Assembly: GCA_001796045.1 (NCBI GenBank)
Contig: MGLN01000011.1
Coordinates: 9,392 to 22,968 of the forward strand
Source: Caulobacterales bacterium RIFOXYB1_FULL_67_16
Lineage (GTDB): Bacteria; Pseudomonadota; Alphaproteobacteria; Caulobacterales; Caulobacteraceae
Direction: 5' to 3'
DNA length: 13,577 nucleotides
Below are positions 1 to 7,732 of the stretch, piece after piece. A program made the position numbers and the translations under genes. The notes below the pieces were generated by a model. The model was given only the letters and a program-made list of their open reading frames with translations, had not been told where the DNA came from and did no database searches. The number at the start of each line of letters is the position of its first letter. The first letter of the stretch is position 1.

Positions 1-23
1 GATACGACGATGAGACGGCTCAT
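1..23 (-). CDS. otsA: Trehalose-6-phosphate synthase, N-terminal fragment
   Basis: Only the first seven codons are inside the window. Read on the minus strand from the ATG at 23-21 they give MSRLIVV, followed by the first two bases of a further codon. This matches the conserved OtsA start (E. coli OtsA begins MSRLVVVSNR). OtsA makes trehalose-6-phosphate from UDP-glucose and glucose-6-phosphate; the otsB product encoded upstream removes the phosphate. The gene starts 52 bp after the GH15 stop on the same strand, so it is probably the third gene of one operon. That gap contains a small GACCC/GGGTC hairpin (41-58) and no strong Shine-Dalgarno. The call rests on seven residues plus context; a few bases past the window edge would settle it. 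Confidence 0.7.
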
Positions 24-75
24 GACTTCACTTCGACAGCGACCCCAGCCCCAGGGTCAAACGGGATTCGGCGTA

Positions 76-1860
76 TCAACGCACGTCGGTCCAGGAACGG
101 CTCAACATCACGGCGCAATTGATGATTCCGACCAGGGAGTAGGTCTGGGGATAGTTGCCCCACAGCTCGCCGTCCTCGACCGAAATGTCCTCGCTCAGCA
201 AGCCGGCGTGGGTGCGGCGCGCCAGCATCTCCTCGAAGATGGCGCGCGCCTCCTCGACCCGGCCGTTCTGATGAAGGGCCTCGATGAACCAGAAGGTGCA
301 GAAGTTGAAGGCCGTCTCGGGCTCGCCGAAGTCGTCGGGCTCGACATAGCGAAACAGGAAGGGGCCCTTCTTCAGGTCGCGCTCTATGGCGTCGAAGGTG
401 GCCACCTGACGCGGATCATGGGCGTCGAGGAAGCCGAGGTCCGTCAGCTGGAGCAGGGAGGCGTCCAATTCACGCCCGCCGAAGCTGGCCGCGAACCGTC
501 CTTCGTCGGGCAGGAAGGTCTCGGTCTCAACCCGCTCCCGGATGACCGCCGCACGCTCCCGCCAGATTTCGCTGCGCCCCGTCAGCCCCAGATGTTGCGC
601 CGCCTTGGCCAGGCGATCGCAGGCCGCCCAGCACATGACGGAGGAATAGGTGTGGACTCGGGCGATGGTGCGGAACTCCCACAGGCCGGCGTCCGTCTGG
701 TCGTGCATGGCGAAGGCGCGTTCGCCGACCTTCTCCAGGGCGTGGAAATCCGCGATCGTGCCGGGGCGCAGCAGACGTTGATCATAGAAGGCCTGAACAA
801 GAGGCAGGACGATCTGTCCGTACACGTCATGCTGCAGATGCTCGTGCGCCTGATTGCCGATCCGCACAGGCTTCATGCCGCGATAGCCCTCGACGGTCTC
901 GACGATGCTCTCCCCGATACCCGGCTCAAGCCCCACCCCATAAACGGGTTGGACATGGCCCCCGGCTGAGTCGTCGACCAGATTGCGCAGATAGCCCAGA
1001 TAGTTCTCGAGGATATCGACCGCCCCGAGCCGGTTCAGGGCGCGAACCGTGTAGTAGGCGTCGCGAATCCAGCAGTAGCGGTAGTCCCAGTTGCGGCCGC
1101 TTTCCTTGAACTCGGGCACAGAGGTCGTCATGGCGGCGACGATGGCCCCCGTCTCCTCATAGGCGCAGAGCTTCAGGGTGATGGCCGCGCGGATGACGGC
1201 TTCCTGATAGTCCAGCGGCAGATAGAGTTTGCGCACCCATTCCTGCCAATAGGCGACGGTGCGATCCAGCGCCGCCTGGACGCCGGGACCGACCTCCTGG
1301 TCGTAGCCTTCGTCCGGGCCGAAGAAAAAGGTGTGTGGCCGCTCCAGTCGGAAGACCCGCTCTTCCAGCACGTGAGACACAGGGCAGTCGGTCGTCAAAC
1401 GGAAGGTGACGTCCGGACAGATGAAGCGGATGTGATTGGAGCCTGATGTGAAGGGCGCCGGCCGGGCGCCCCAGTCTGCGGACGGACGAAGCCGAATGCG
1501 GATTCGCGGCGTGCCATCCAGCGGACGGACGATGCGACCGAAGGCGAGAGGGCGGTACGTCCTTGAATGTTTCGGATGGCGCGGCGCGAAATCGATGATC
1601 TCGACTGACGCCCCGTCTTCCGCCGTCAGCACGGTTCGCAGCACCGGGGTATTGCGCACATAGGCCTGGCTGACGTGCTTCAGACCTTCCAGTTCGACGG
1701 CCCAATAGCCGTGATCCGGCGCGTCGCCGTTCATCAGGGCGGAAAAAACCGGATCGCCGTCCACGCGGGGGGCGCAGGCCCAGACGTAGCGGCCCTGGCG
1801 GTCGATCAGGGCGCTGATGGCGCAGTTGCCGATCGGAAAGAGATCGAGATTGGGCTTCAT
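76..1860 (-). CDS. GH15 family glycoside hydrolase (trehalase/glucoamylase-like)
   Basis: A 594-residue cytoplasmic (alpha/alpha)6-barrel hydrolase of family GH15, about the usual length. The N-terminal beta-sandwich part starts MKPNLDLFPIGNCAISALID. The catalytic barrel shows the family signatures NWDYRYCWIRDA and GYRGMKPVRIGNQA. The likely general acid is Glu395 (GLWEF) and the likely general base Glu557 (LLSED), followed by GELWGNYPQTYS. The ATG at 1860 was chosen because GGAGG (minus strand, 1874-1870) lies 9 bp upstream inside the end of otsB and homologous proteins begin here; an open frame runs 48 codons further but only antisense into otsB. The otsB stop is 4 bp away, so the two are translationally linked. 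Bacterial GH15 members include trehalases and glucoamylases. Placement between otsB and otsA argues for an alpha-glucoside linked to trehalose metabolism, but the exact substrate cannot be read from sequence. Confidence 0.9.
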   Translation of the reverse strand: MKPNLDLFPIGNCAISALIDRQGRYVWACAPRVDGDPVFSALMNGDAPDHGYWAVELEGLKHVSQAYVRNTPVLRTVLTAEDGASVEIIDFAPRHPKHSRTYRPLAFGRIVRPLDGTPRIRIRLRPSADWGARPAPFTSGSNHIRFICPDVTFRLTTDCPVSHVLEERVFRLERPHTFFFGPDEGYDQEVGPGVQAALDRTVAYWQEWVRKLYLPLDYQEAVIRAAITLKLCAYEETGAIVAAMTTSVPEFKESGRNWDYRYCWIRDAYYTVRALNRLGAVDILENYLGYLRNLVDDSAGGHVQPVYGVGLEPGIGESIVETVEGYRGMKPVRIGNQAHEHLQHDVYGQIVLPLVQAFYDQRLLRPGTIADFHALEKVGERAFAMHDQTDAGLWEFRTIARVHTYSSVMCWAACDRLAKAAQHLGLTGRSEIWRERAAVIRERVETETFLPDEGRFAASFGGRELDASLLQLTDLGFLDAHDPRQVATFDAIERDLKKGPFLFRYVEPDDFGEPETAFNFCTFWFIEALHQNGRVEEARAIFEEMLARRTHAGLLSEDISVEDGELWGNYPQTYSLVGIINCAVMLSRSWTDVR

Positions 1861-1864
1861 CGAA

Positions 1865-2623
1865 TCAGGCCTCCGCCACGGCTTCGAGCCAGGACAGGAC
1901 GGCATCCACATCCTCGAGACGATAGCGGGCAGCGGTTTCCCGCTCCGGCCCCACCAGAACGCCGTACCCCCCCAGAGCAGCGGCCGCCTCGAACCCGTGT
2001 TCATCGGTCAGATCGTCGCCCAGCATGATGGGCACAGCCCCCCTGAAGGGCTCGTCCTGCATGAAGGCGGTGACGGCGGTCCCCTTGTCGGCGCCGGGCG
2101 TCTTGAGTTCCAGCACCATGTGGCCCGGCTGAAGCGTCAGACCGGTCTCGGCCTGAAGGCGGTGCGCCAGGGCGACCGCCGCCGCCGTCTGATCCGGCGC
2201 TTGGCGGTAGTGGAGGCCGGCGGACACACCCTTGTCCTCGACGATGATTCCCGGCCGTTCGGCTGCGAAGGCGTGAAAAGCCTGCAGAGCCTCTGCAACG
2301 CCTTCTCCTGCCGTGTGGCGCTCGATCGATCCGTCCTTTAACCGGCGCTCCAGTCCATGGACGCCCGACGCGGAGGTCAGGGCCGAGCCGGAAATCCGAT
2401 CAATTTCTGCGATGGTCCGGCCACTGACAATGGCCACCCTCCCGTTCAGACGGGCTTCGACCGCCTTCAGCACCGTCGTTCGCCGGGCCACGGGGCCGAC
2501 CGCGTCCGGGGTTGGCGCCATAGGCGCCAGGACCCCGTCCAGGTCCAGAAACAGCGCGGCGCCGTCCGCGACGACAGGCGGCATAGGCAACAGCAGGGTG
2601 GCGGCTCCGGCGTGAGACGGCAT
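1865..2623 (-). CDS. otsB: Trehalose-6-phosphate phosphatase
   Basis: A 252-residue HAD-superfamily phosphatase that hydrolyses trehalose-6-phosphate to trehalose. HAD motif I is DLDGVLAP, with nucleophile Asp27 and acid/base Asp29 counted from the chosen start. Motif II is the VSGRT stretch, the conserved Lys is in ELKTPGADKG, and motif IV is LGDDLTDE near residue 200, which supplies the Mg2+ ligands. Length and motif order are typical of OtsB. The start is the least certain part: ATG 2623 has only a weak GGA ahead of it; ATG 2584 would still keep motif I; a GTG at 2665 would add 14 residues. The gene heads the operon otsB-GH15-otsA and diverges from kdsD across 166 bp. Motif I has DGV where many relatives have DGT. 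Confidence 0.92.
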   Translation of the reverse strand: MPSHAGAATLLLPMPPVVADGAALFLDLDGVLAPMAPTPDAVGPVARRTTVLKAVEARLNGRVAIVSGRTIAEIDRISGSALTSASGVHGLERRLKDGSIERHTAGEGVAEALQAFHAFAAERPGIIVEDKGVSAGLHYRQAPDQTAAAVALAHRLQAETGLTLQPGHMVLELKTPGADKGTAVTAFMQDEPFRGAVPIMLGDDLTDEHGFEAAAALGGYGVLVGPERETAARYRLEDVDAVLSWLEAVAEA

Positions 2624-2679
2624 GAATTCCAACTCGATTTGACTTCCCCGACGTCCTGAACGCACCAGTGCGGCAAAGG

Positions 2680-2708
2680 TTGACCCGAAAGCGACAAAGT
2701 CGTCTGAA
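2680..2708 (+). promoter_or_regulatory. Possible weak sigma-70-like promoter for the polysaccharide operon
   Basis: TTGACC (2680-2685) is followed after 17 bp by TCTGAA (2703-2708). The -35 hexamer is good (5/6); the -10 is poor (3/6). It lies in the 166-bp gap between divergent otsB and kdsD and is oriented toward kdsD. No better candidate was seen for either gene in this gap. Confidence 0.25.
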
Positions 2709-2758
2709 AGGTCGTGTTGCGCGCGGCCTTGGGATGGGGCAGATCGCGCGCCTCGAAT

Positions 2759-2789
2759 AAGGAGCGCCCGGACACGGGCCTGTCAGACC
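2759..2789 (+). promoter_or_regulatory. Distant Shine-Dalgarno with intervening hairpin before kdsD
   Basis: A perfect AAGGAG (2759-2764) lies 25 bases before the kdsD ATG, too far for normal initiation, and no in-frame ATG, GTG or TTG lies closer to it. Between them is a small hairpin: GCCCG (2766-2770), loop GACA, CGGGC (2775-2779). Folding out those 14 bases would leave an effective spacing of about 11. The match is seen in sequence; the bypass role is inference. Confidence 0.35.
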
Positions 2790-3782
2790 ATGACCGAGAC
2801 CGTCCATTCGTCCCCAGAAGACATTGTCGTGATGACGGACCGCGCGCGCGATGTACTGCGGCTGAACATCGAGGCGCTCGAGGCCCTGGAACGGTCCGTC
2901 GACGTGTCGCTGGCGCGGGCGGTGGACGTCATCATGAGCCGCCCCGGCTATGTCATCGTCACCGGCATGGGCAAGTCGGGCCATATCGGCGGCAAGATCG
3001 CCGCCACCCTGGCCTCGACCGGCACCAGCGCCTTCTTCGTCCACCCGGCCGAAATGAGCCATGGCGATCTGGGCATGTTGCGGCCGGACGTCACCGTGCT
3101 GGCCATTTCGAACTCAGGCGAGAGCCGCGAACTGCGCGACCCGCTGATCTATTGCCAGCGCAACGGCATACCGGTCATCGCCATCACCCAGCGTCCGACC
3201 AGCTTCCTCGGACGCAACGCCGCCGTCTGCCTGACCATGCCCAAGGTGGCCGAGGCCTGCCCCAACGGCCTGGCGCCGACGACATCGACCCTGATGACTC
3301 TGGCGCTCGGCGACGCCCTGGCCATGGTGCTGATGGACCGGCGGGGTTTCACCGCCATGGATTTCGGCCTGCACCATCCGGGCGGCGCCCTGGGCATGAG
3401 CCTGCAAAGCGTGCGCGAATGGATGGGCGACAACGCCGCCGCCCCCGCCAGCGTGCCGCTGAACGCCAGCTTCAGCGAGGTGGTGTCGGCCATCACCGAA
3501 GGCCGCAAGGGGGCGGTCGCGGTTCTGAGAGCCGACGGCGCCCTGGCCGGGATCGTCACCGACGGCGACCTGCGCCGCGCCTTCCAGCGCGACATCACCA
3601 ATCTGACCGCAGCGGACATCATGGGCGCCAACCCGATCACGGTCGAGCCGGACGCCCGGATGAGCGACGTTGTCGACCTGCTGACCGCCAACAAGATCGC
3701 CAATCTGTTCGTGGTCGAGGAGGGCCGGCCGACCGCCATCGTCCATATCGCCGAGCTGATGCAGGCGGGTTACGTGGCCTGA
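2790..3782 (+). CDS. kdsD: D-arabinose-5-phosphate isomerase (KdsD/KpsF family)
   Basis: A 330-residue enzyme that interconverts ribulose-5-phosphate and arabinose-5-phosphate, the first step toward Kdo for lipopolysaccharide or capsule. The SIS sugar-isomerase domain covers about residues 40-175 with the diagnostic GMGKSGHIGGKIAATLAS (Lys62), HPAEMSHGDLGM (His91) and SNSGES (Glu111). FGLHHPGGALG (His195/His196) carries a further active-site His. Two CBS domains follow (about 210-270 and 275-330), giving the full SIS-CBS-CBS layout and the usual length of about 328. ATG 2790 fits the family N-terminus; see the separate entry for its odd ribosome-binding region. The next gene starts 10 bp after the stop. 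With a glycosyltransferase and an export protein behind it, it may be the capsule-dedicated paralogue (kpsF) rather than the LPS one; sequence alone does not decide. Confidence 0.95.
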   Translation: MTETVHSSPEDIVVMTDRARDVLRLNIEALEALERSVDVSLARAVDVIMSRPGYVIVTGMGKSGHIGGKIAATLASTGTSAFFVHPAEMSHGDLGMLRPDVTVLAISNSGESRELRDPLIYCQRNGIPVIAITQRPTSFLGRNAAVCLTMPKVAEACPNGLAPTTSTLMTLALGDALAMVLMDRRGFTAMDFGLHHPGGALGMSLQSVREWMGDNAAAPASVPLNASFSEVVSAITEGRKGAVAVLRADGALAGIVTDGDLRRAFQRDITNLTAADIMGANPITVEPDARMSDVVDLLTANKIANLFVVEEGRPTAIVHIAELMQAGYVA

Positions 3783-3792
3783 GCGCCCGATC

Positions 3793-5079
3793 ATGCGTAT
3801 CCTTTACGACGCCAGCCGGTTGATGAGCCGGGCCGACCGATCCGCCCCGACCGGCGTGGACCGGGTCTGCCTGGCCTATGCCGAATGGCTGCTGTCCCGC
3901 CCCGATGTCGTCACCATCCCGGTGCGCGGCCGGAAGAACCGGCTGGTCGCCGTTCAACAAGACTGGTTCCGTGGCTTCGTCATCGAACTGCGGGCCCGGT
4001 GGAACGGGACGGCGGACTCACAGAGCGACCCGATCCACGAAGCCCGGCTTCTGGCCGCGCTCGCCGCCCCGACGCGACCGGACCGTTCCGTCATAAGCCC
4101 TCCGCCCGCGCCGACCGCTGACAAGCCCGCCGACAAGGGGCGGGTGCTGAAGCAGTTCTTCCGTTCCCGCCACGTCGCGCCCCTGCCGGAAGCGGACCTT
4201 TATCTGAACGTCGGCCACACGACCCTGCACGACGCCTCGGCGCTCAAGGAGCTTGAGACGGCCGGAGTCGAACGGGTCGTCCTGATCCACGATCTGATCC
4301 CGGTCACCCATCCGGAGTTCTGCCGACCCGGCGACGGCGACAAGCACGACGCCCGCGTCTCCAACACCCTGCGCCACGCCAGCCGGGTCATCGTCAACTC
4401 GGCCTATACGGCGCAGGAGCTGGGCGCCTTCGCCTCACGCCGCGGCCTGCCGCAACCGCCGACCCACGTCGCCCATCTGGGGCTGGAACCCGCCTTCGGC
4501 CTCGGCGAAGCCTTCGCCGCCTCCCGCCCCTACTTCCTGCACGTCGGCACCATAGAGGCGCGAAAGAATCTCGCCCTTCTGCTCACCCTCTGGCGGCGCC
4601 TTGAAGAAACCCTCGGCGACCGGACCCCGTCTCTGGTCTTGGTCGGCCGATACGGCTGGGAAAACGAAGCGGTGCTGGACCATCTCGAGCGGTCGCCCAA
4701 TCTTCAGGGGGTGGTGCACCAGGCCTCCAATCTTTCCGACGTCCTGCTGGCGCGGCTGATGCGGGGCGCGCGAGCGGTGCTGGCGCCCTCCTCGGTTGAA
4801 GGCTTCGATCTTCCGGCGGTCGAGGCCCGCGCCATGGGGGTCGCCCTGATCGCCTCTGACATCCCGCCCCACCGCGAACTCACGCCGGAGGCCGAGCTGA
4901 TCGATCCTCTGGACGGACTGGGCTGGCTTGCCGCGATCCAGCGGGCCACGCTGGCGTCCCCGTCCCCGCCCCCGCCCGCCGCCGCAGCGCCCACTTGGGA
5001 GTCGCATTTCGACATCGTGGCGCGCGCGATCGGGCTGGAGCCGCCGTCGCCTCTGGCGAGAGCGGCCAAAGGCTTGTAA
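3793..5079 (+). CDS. GT4-like glycosyltransferase (group 1)
   Basis: A 428-residue retaining GT-B glycosyltransferase that transfers a sugar from a nucleotide donor to a growing surface glycan, probably at the cytoplasmic face. The N-terminal half begins MRILYDASRL and includes LIHDLIPVTHPEF. The C-terminal Rossmann half has PYFLHVGTIEARKN (about residues 246-259, with the donor-binding Arg/Lys pair) and the EX7E motif EGFDLPAVE (about 336-344). A Pro/Ala-rich, probably disordered linker sits near residues 97-115 and the C-terminus carries another Pro/Ala-rich run before the last helix. No signal peptide or membrane segment is evident. It lies 10 bp after kdsD and 30 bp before the export gene, so it is probably co-transcribed with both. 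Donor and acceptor sugars are unknown. Confidence 0.88.
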   Translation: MRILYDASRLMSRADRSAPTGVDRVCLAYAEWLLSRPDVVTIPVRGRKNRLVAVQQDWFRGFVIELRARWNGTADSQSDPIHEARLLAALAAPTRPDRSVISPPPAPTADKPADKGRVLKQFFRSRHVAPLPEADLYLNVGHTTLHDASALKELETAGVERVVLIHDLIPVTHPEFCRPGDGDKHDARVSNTLRHASRVIVNSAYTAQELGAFASRRGLPQPPTHVAHLGLEPAFGLGEAFAASRPYFLHVGTIEARKNLALLLTLWRRLEETLGDRTPSLVLVGRYGWENEAVLDHLERSPNLQGVVHQASNLSDVLLARLMRGARAVLAPSSVEGFDLPAVEARAMGVALIASDIPPHRELTPEAELIDPLDGLGWLAAIQRATLASPSPPPPAAAAPTWESHFDIVARAIGLEPPSPLARAAKGL

Positions 5080-5109
5080 TCAGTCCGCGAACAAGGGCCG
5101 ACCCGTTTC

Positions 5110-6279
5110 ATGACTCGCACCATCCTGTCCCTCGCCATCGTCGCCATCCTCGCCGGCTGCTCGACGCTTCCCCGCGACGGGCCCTCGGGCGCCTCGATCG
5201 ACGCCGGAGCCACAACGGCCCAGACCCAGGGCAGCTACGCCCTGGTGCCGCTCACCTACGAGGTGACGGAGCGGATGAAGGCGGTGCCGCCTCAGTTCTT
5301 CGGCAGCCTGGTCGCCGCCTCCAGCGAACAGCCCGCCGATGTGATCGGCATCGGCGACACCCTGGCCGTCTCCATCTATGATCCGTCCGGAGCCCTGTTC
5401 GGCGGCGCCCTGGGCGGTTCCAGCGCCAATCGCACCCAGTCGACCCTGACGGGCGGCTCTCAGGCCCTGCCCGGCGTGACGGTGGACCGCAGCGGCTCGG
5501 TCGCCGTGCCCTTCGCCGGGCAGGTCCGCGTCGATGGACTGACGGCGCCCCAGGCGGCCGCCGCCATCCGCCGCGCCCTGGCGGGCAAGGTCGCCAATCC
5601 TCAGGTGCTGGTCGGCATCGCCGACAACGCCTCGAACACGGTCAATGTCTTCGGGGAAGTTCGCCAGCCCGGCCGCGCGCCACTCGGCGTAAACAGCGAC
5701 CGCATCCTGGACGTCATCGCCGCCGCCGGCGGTTCTGCCCGCGAAACCGACGACCTGACCATCAGCATCCAGCGGGGCGGCCGGACCTATACGGCGCCCA
5801 TGACGGCGGTGACGACCGAGTACAGCGAGAACGTCCGGCTGCAACGCGGCGACGTCGTCAATGTCCAGTACAAGCCGCGTCGCTTCTCCACCTTCGGCGC
5901 CCTGAACGCCGTGACCCAGGTCGACATGCCGGCCGGCCCCATGACCCTGACCGGGGCCATGTCCCGTGTCGGCGGCCTGAACACCAACACGGCCAACGCG
6001 CGGCGCGTCATGATCTTCCGCTTCGAACGTCCGGAAGTGGCCGAAGCCCTGGGTATCACTCAGCCCGCCACACCCAAGGGGGTGCCGGTGGTCTATGAGC
6101 TGAACTTCAACGAAGCCGCCAATGTTTTCGCCGCCACCAATATGCAGATCATGCCGGAAGACGTGATCTATGTGCCCCTGGCCGGCGCCGCCGAGGCGCG
6201 CAAGTTCTTCGAGTTCGTCCAGAGCGTGACCCGCGTCGTCTACGACGTCTCGGTGACCAGCGCGATCAACGTCGACTGA
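5110..6279 (+). CDS. Outer-membrane polysaccharide export lipoprotein (OPX; BexD/CtrA/Wza family)
   Basis: A 389-residue outer-membrane auxiliary protein that forms the export channel for capsule or exopolysaccharide. The signal peptide MTRTILSLAIVAILAGC ends in a lipobox with acylated Cys17, followed by STLPRDGPS, a pattern typical of BexD/CtrA-type proteins. The Poly_export domain covers about residues 70-160 (DVIGIGDTLAVSIYDPSG at about 77). A first SLBB domain starts near 180 (VFGEVRQPGRAPLG) and a second near 276 (GPMTLTGAMSRVGGLN). The C-terminal segment (KFFEFVQSVTRVVYDV) is a candidate for the channel-lining helix. The length fits the short OPX class usually paired with ABC-transporter capsules (about 390 residues) rather than full KpsD. 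No inner-membrane transporter or polysaccharide co-polymerase is in the window, so the export route remains open. Confidence 0.92.
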   Translation: MTRTILSLAIVAILAGCSTLPRDGPSGASIDAGATTAQTQGSYALVPLTYEVTERMKAVPPQFFGSLVAASSEQPADVIGIGDTLAVSIYDPSGALFGGALGGSSANRTQSTLTGGSQALPGVTVDRSGSVAVPFAGQVRVDGLTAPQAAAAIRRALAGKVANPQVLVGIADNASNTVNVFGEVRQPGRAPLGVNSDRILDVIAAAGGSARETDDLTISIQRGGRTYTAPMTAVTTEYSENVRLQRGDVVNVQYKPRRFSTFGALNAVTQVDMPAGPMTLTGAMSRVGGLNTNTANARRVMIFRFERPEVAEALGITQPATPKGVPVVYELNFNEAANVFAATNMQIMPEDVIYVPLAGAAEARKFFEFVQSVTRVVYDVSVTSAINVD

Positions 6280-6281
6280 CG

Positions 6282-6884
6282 GTGCGGGAGCGGCTGCGGC
6301 TCCTGATGGTCCGACTGCTCGGGAAGGCTCCCGACCCAGCGGGGCGACGGGAGACGACGGCCCCGACGGTCTCGCCCTTTGACCGGCCGGCCGACGTCCC
6401 CCCGTCGAATCCGGGACCGCTCGACGCCGCCCTGGACGAAGTCGAGGTCGGAGCTCTGGAGGTCTATGCTCGCGCCGGATTGCCGACGACGCCCGGCCAC
6501 TATCGAAGATCGCCGGGGACGGCCGACTGGACCTTCGTCGCCGCGCGGCTTTCGCCCGAGGATCGCTTCGCCCTGACCCTGGACCATCCGCCGGAAACGG
6601 GGTGGCGCTTCGCCCGGCTTCAGGACCTGGGCGCCCGTTCGGACCGCGCCGAGCTGAAGGCCGCCTCGCGTCTCCTGAACGACATTGCCGACCTGCGCGC
6701 GGCTCGACACGGGATCCTGACCCAGGACCACCTGCTGCTGGCCATGGAACTGGGCGGCGCCTGGCGGGCGTTGAGGGATTCCAAGGCCCTGGCGGCGTCG
6801 CGCCTGACCCTGACGCCGCCGAAGGCGCCGACCAAGCCCAAGAAACCACGAGCCAAGGGCGACAAGACGGCAAGGCCGCGCTAG
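6282..6884 (+). CDS. Unrecognised protein, basic Lys/Pro-rich tail
   Basis: A 200-residue product from GTG 6282, which lies 2 bp after the export gene stop; ATG 6306 (192 residues) is an alternative. Neither has a convincing Shine-Dalgarno, which suggests translational coupling to the gene ahead. The body (about residues 45-170) looks soluble and mostly helical, with a DWTFVAARLSPEDRFALTL stretch. The last 25 residues are a Lys/Pro/Arg-rich, probably disordered tail. No signal peptide, membrane segment or known motif was recognised. Codon bias matches its neighbours and the frame is uninterrupted, so it is very likely a real gene. Its position suggests an accessory role in polysaccharide synthesis or export, but no function is assigned. 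Confidence 0.75.
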   Translation: MRERLRLLMVRLLGKAPDPAGRRETTAPTVSPFDRPADVPPSNPGPLDAALDEVEVGALEVYARAGLPTTPGHYRRSPGTADWTFVAARLSPEDRFALTLDHPPETGWRFARLQDLGARSDRAELKAASRLLNDIADLRAARHGILTQDHLLLAMELGGAWRALRDSKALAASRLTLTPPKAPTKPKKPRAKGDKTARPR

Positions 6885-6918
6885 GAACGCCGCCTTCCCC
6901 GAACGCCAGAGCTTGCCC

Positions 6919-7320
6919 ATGCCAGACGCACCTGAATATCCACCTGAAACCCGGCCTGTGGGCCGCATCATCGCCATGCCGGCCGACACCAATCCCGAAG
7001 GCGACATCTTCGGCGGCTGGCTTCTGGCCCAGATGGACGTCGCGGGGGCCACCCCGGCCTTCGAACTGGCCCAGGGCCGCTGCGCCACCGTGGCTCTGGA
7101 CGGCATGGTGTTCCACCAGCCGGTCGCCGTCGGTGACGAGGTCAGCATCTACGCCGAGGTCATCGGCACCGGCCGCACCTCGATCCGCATCCACGTCGAG
7201 GCCTGGAAGCGGTCGCGCGGCCAGCCTCTGGCGACCTCGGTCCGCGTGACCCAAGGCGTCTTCACCTATGTGGCCATCGACGAGAACCGCAAGCCCCGCC
7301 CCCTGCCGGGCAAGGAATAG
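6919..7320 (+). CDS. Acyl-CoA thioesterase, YciA-type hotdog fold
   Basis: A 133-residue single-hotdog thioesterase that hydrolyses acyl-CoA to free acid and CoA. It has the family signature PADTNPEGDIFGGWLLAQMD (residues 21-40), where Asp40 corresponds by motif position to the catalytic Asp of YciA. DGMVFHQPVAVGDEVSIYAEV follows. The length matches YciA (about 130-155). ATG 6919 is preferred; a TTG at 6913 would add two residues. The Shine-Dalgarno is weak for both. It starts 34 bp after the previous gene and may be read through from it, though the function has no obvious link to polysaccharide export. Confidence 0.93.
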   Translation: MPDAPEYPPETRPVGRIIAMPADTNPEGDIFGGWLLAQMDVAGATPAFELAQGRCATVALDGMVFHQPVAVGDEVSIYAEVIGTGRTSIRIHVEAWKRSRGQPLATSVRVTQGVFTYVAIDENRKPRPLPGKE

Positions 7321-7350
7321 GCGACCCCCTCAAGGTCTGGCGTCGTCCGG

Positions 7351-7379
7351 TTGACAGTCGTGCAGCCGGACCGACAAAT
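7351..7379 (+). promoter_or_regulatory. Probable sigma-70 promoter
   Basis: A perfect TTGACA (7351-7356) is followed by exactly 17 bp and then ACAAAT (7374-7379; 3/6 to TATAAT). A start site near 7386 would give a short leader carrying the GGGGGAA Shine-Dalgarno of the gene at 7404. Confidence 0.45.
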
Positions 7380-7403
7380 GGTCAGGCCGTTTGGGGGAAC
7401 AGC

Positions 7404-7673
7404 ATGGTCATCATCGCCGCCTATATCGCGGGTCTCTTTCTGGTTCTGCGGGAGGGGGTTCCGTGGCTTAAGGCGCGAGCGTCGGGGGTCATCTACACGC
7501 GCGGCCACCGACGCCATAAGGTGTTGCGCGCAGACGAACCCGAACGCTTCGCCGCCTTGGCCGCCCACCGGTTTCGGGCCATGGGCACGGGCGCACTGGT
7601 CCTCGCGCTTGCCGTGGGCTGGACCGTTTGGAACATCTTCGGCGCTGTCTTACGGACCGCAGCACCTCTGTAG
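7404..7673 (+). CDS. Small two-helix membrane protein, function unknown
   Basis: An 89-residue protein with two predicted membrane helices: about residues 2-15 (VIIAAYIAGLFLVL) and 62-85 (TGALVLALAVGWTVWNIFGAVL). The stretch between them is strongly basic (RGHRRHKVLRADEPERF) and probably cytoplasmic. GGGGGAA (7393-7399) lies 4 bp before the ATG, and a good promoter candidate lies just upstream, so it is likely its own transcription unit. No family was recognised. Its codon usage is a little less GC-biased than the neighbours. Confidence 0.72.
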   Translation: MVIIAAYIAGLFLVLREGVPWLKARASGVIYTRGHRRHKVLRADEPERFAALAAHRFRAMGTGALVLALAVGWTVWNIFGAVLRTAAPL

Positions 7674-7697
7674 AACGGCCTGCGACGCCCGGAAATC

Positions 7698-7726
7698 TTG
7701 ACCTTACGCCGGGGCGCGCCTACGTC
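7698..7726 (+). promoter_or_regulatory. Candidate Caulobacter-type housekeeping promoter for a leaderless def mRNA
   Basis: TTGACCT (7698-7704), 14 bp, then CCTACGTC (7719-7726). This agrees well with the published Caulobacter housekeeping consensus TTGaCgS-N10-14-GCtANAWC. The def ATG is at 7733, 7 bases past the -10, about where transcription would begin, and there is no Shine-Dalgarno. Pattern seen directly; leaderless initiation inferred. Confidence 0.4.
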
Positions 7727-7732
7727 CCGACA

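Noticed and set aside
2659..2683. Possible general-stress (EcfG-type) promoter for otsB: TCAAC - 16 bp - CGTT on the minus strand
   Set aside because: Spacing fits GGAAC-N16-17-CGTT and trehalose genes are often stress-controlled, but the key GG of the -35 is missing.
5080..7254. Long (724-codon) open frame on the minus strand opposite the export, unknown and thioesterase genes
   Set aside because: Product is Gly/Arg/Asp-rich with no motif, and it runs fully antisense to three well-supported genes; long antisense frames are expected with GC-biased third positions.
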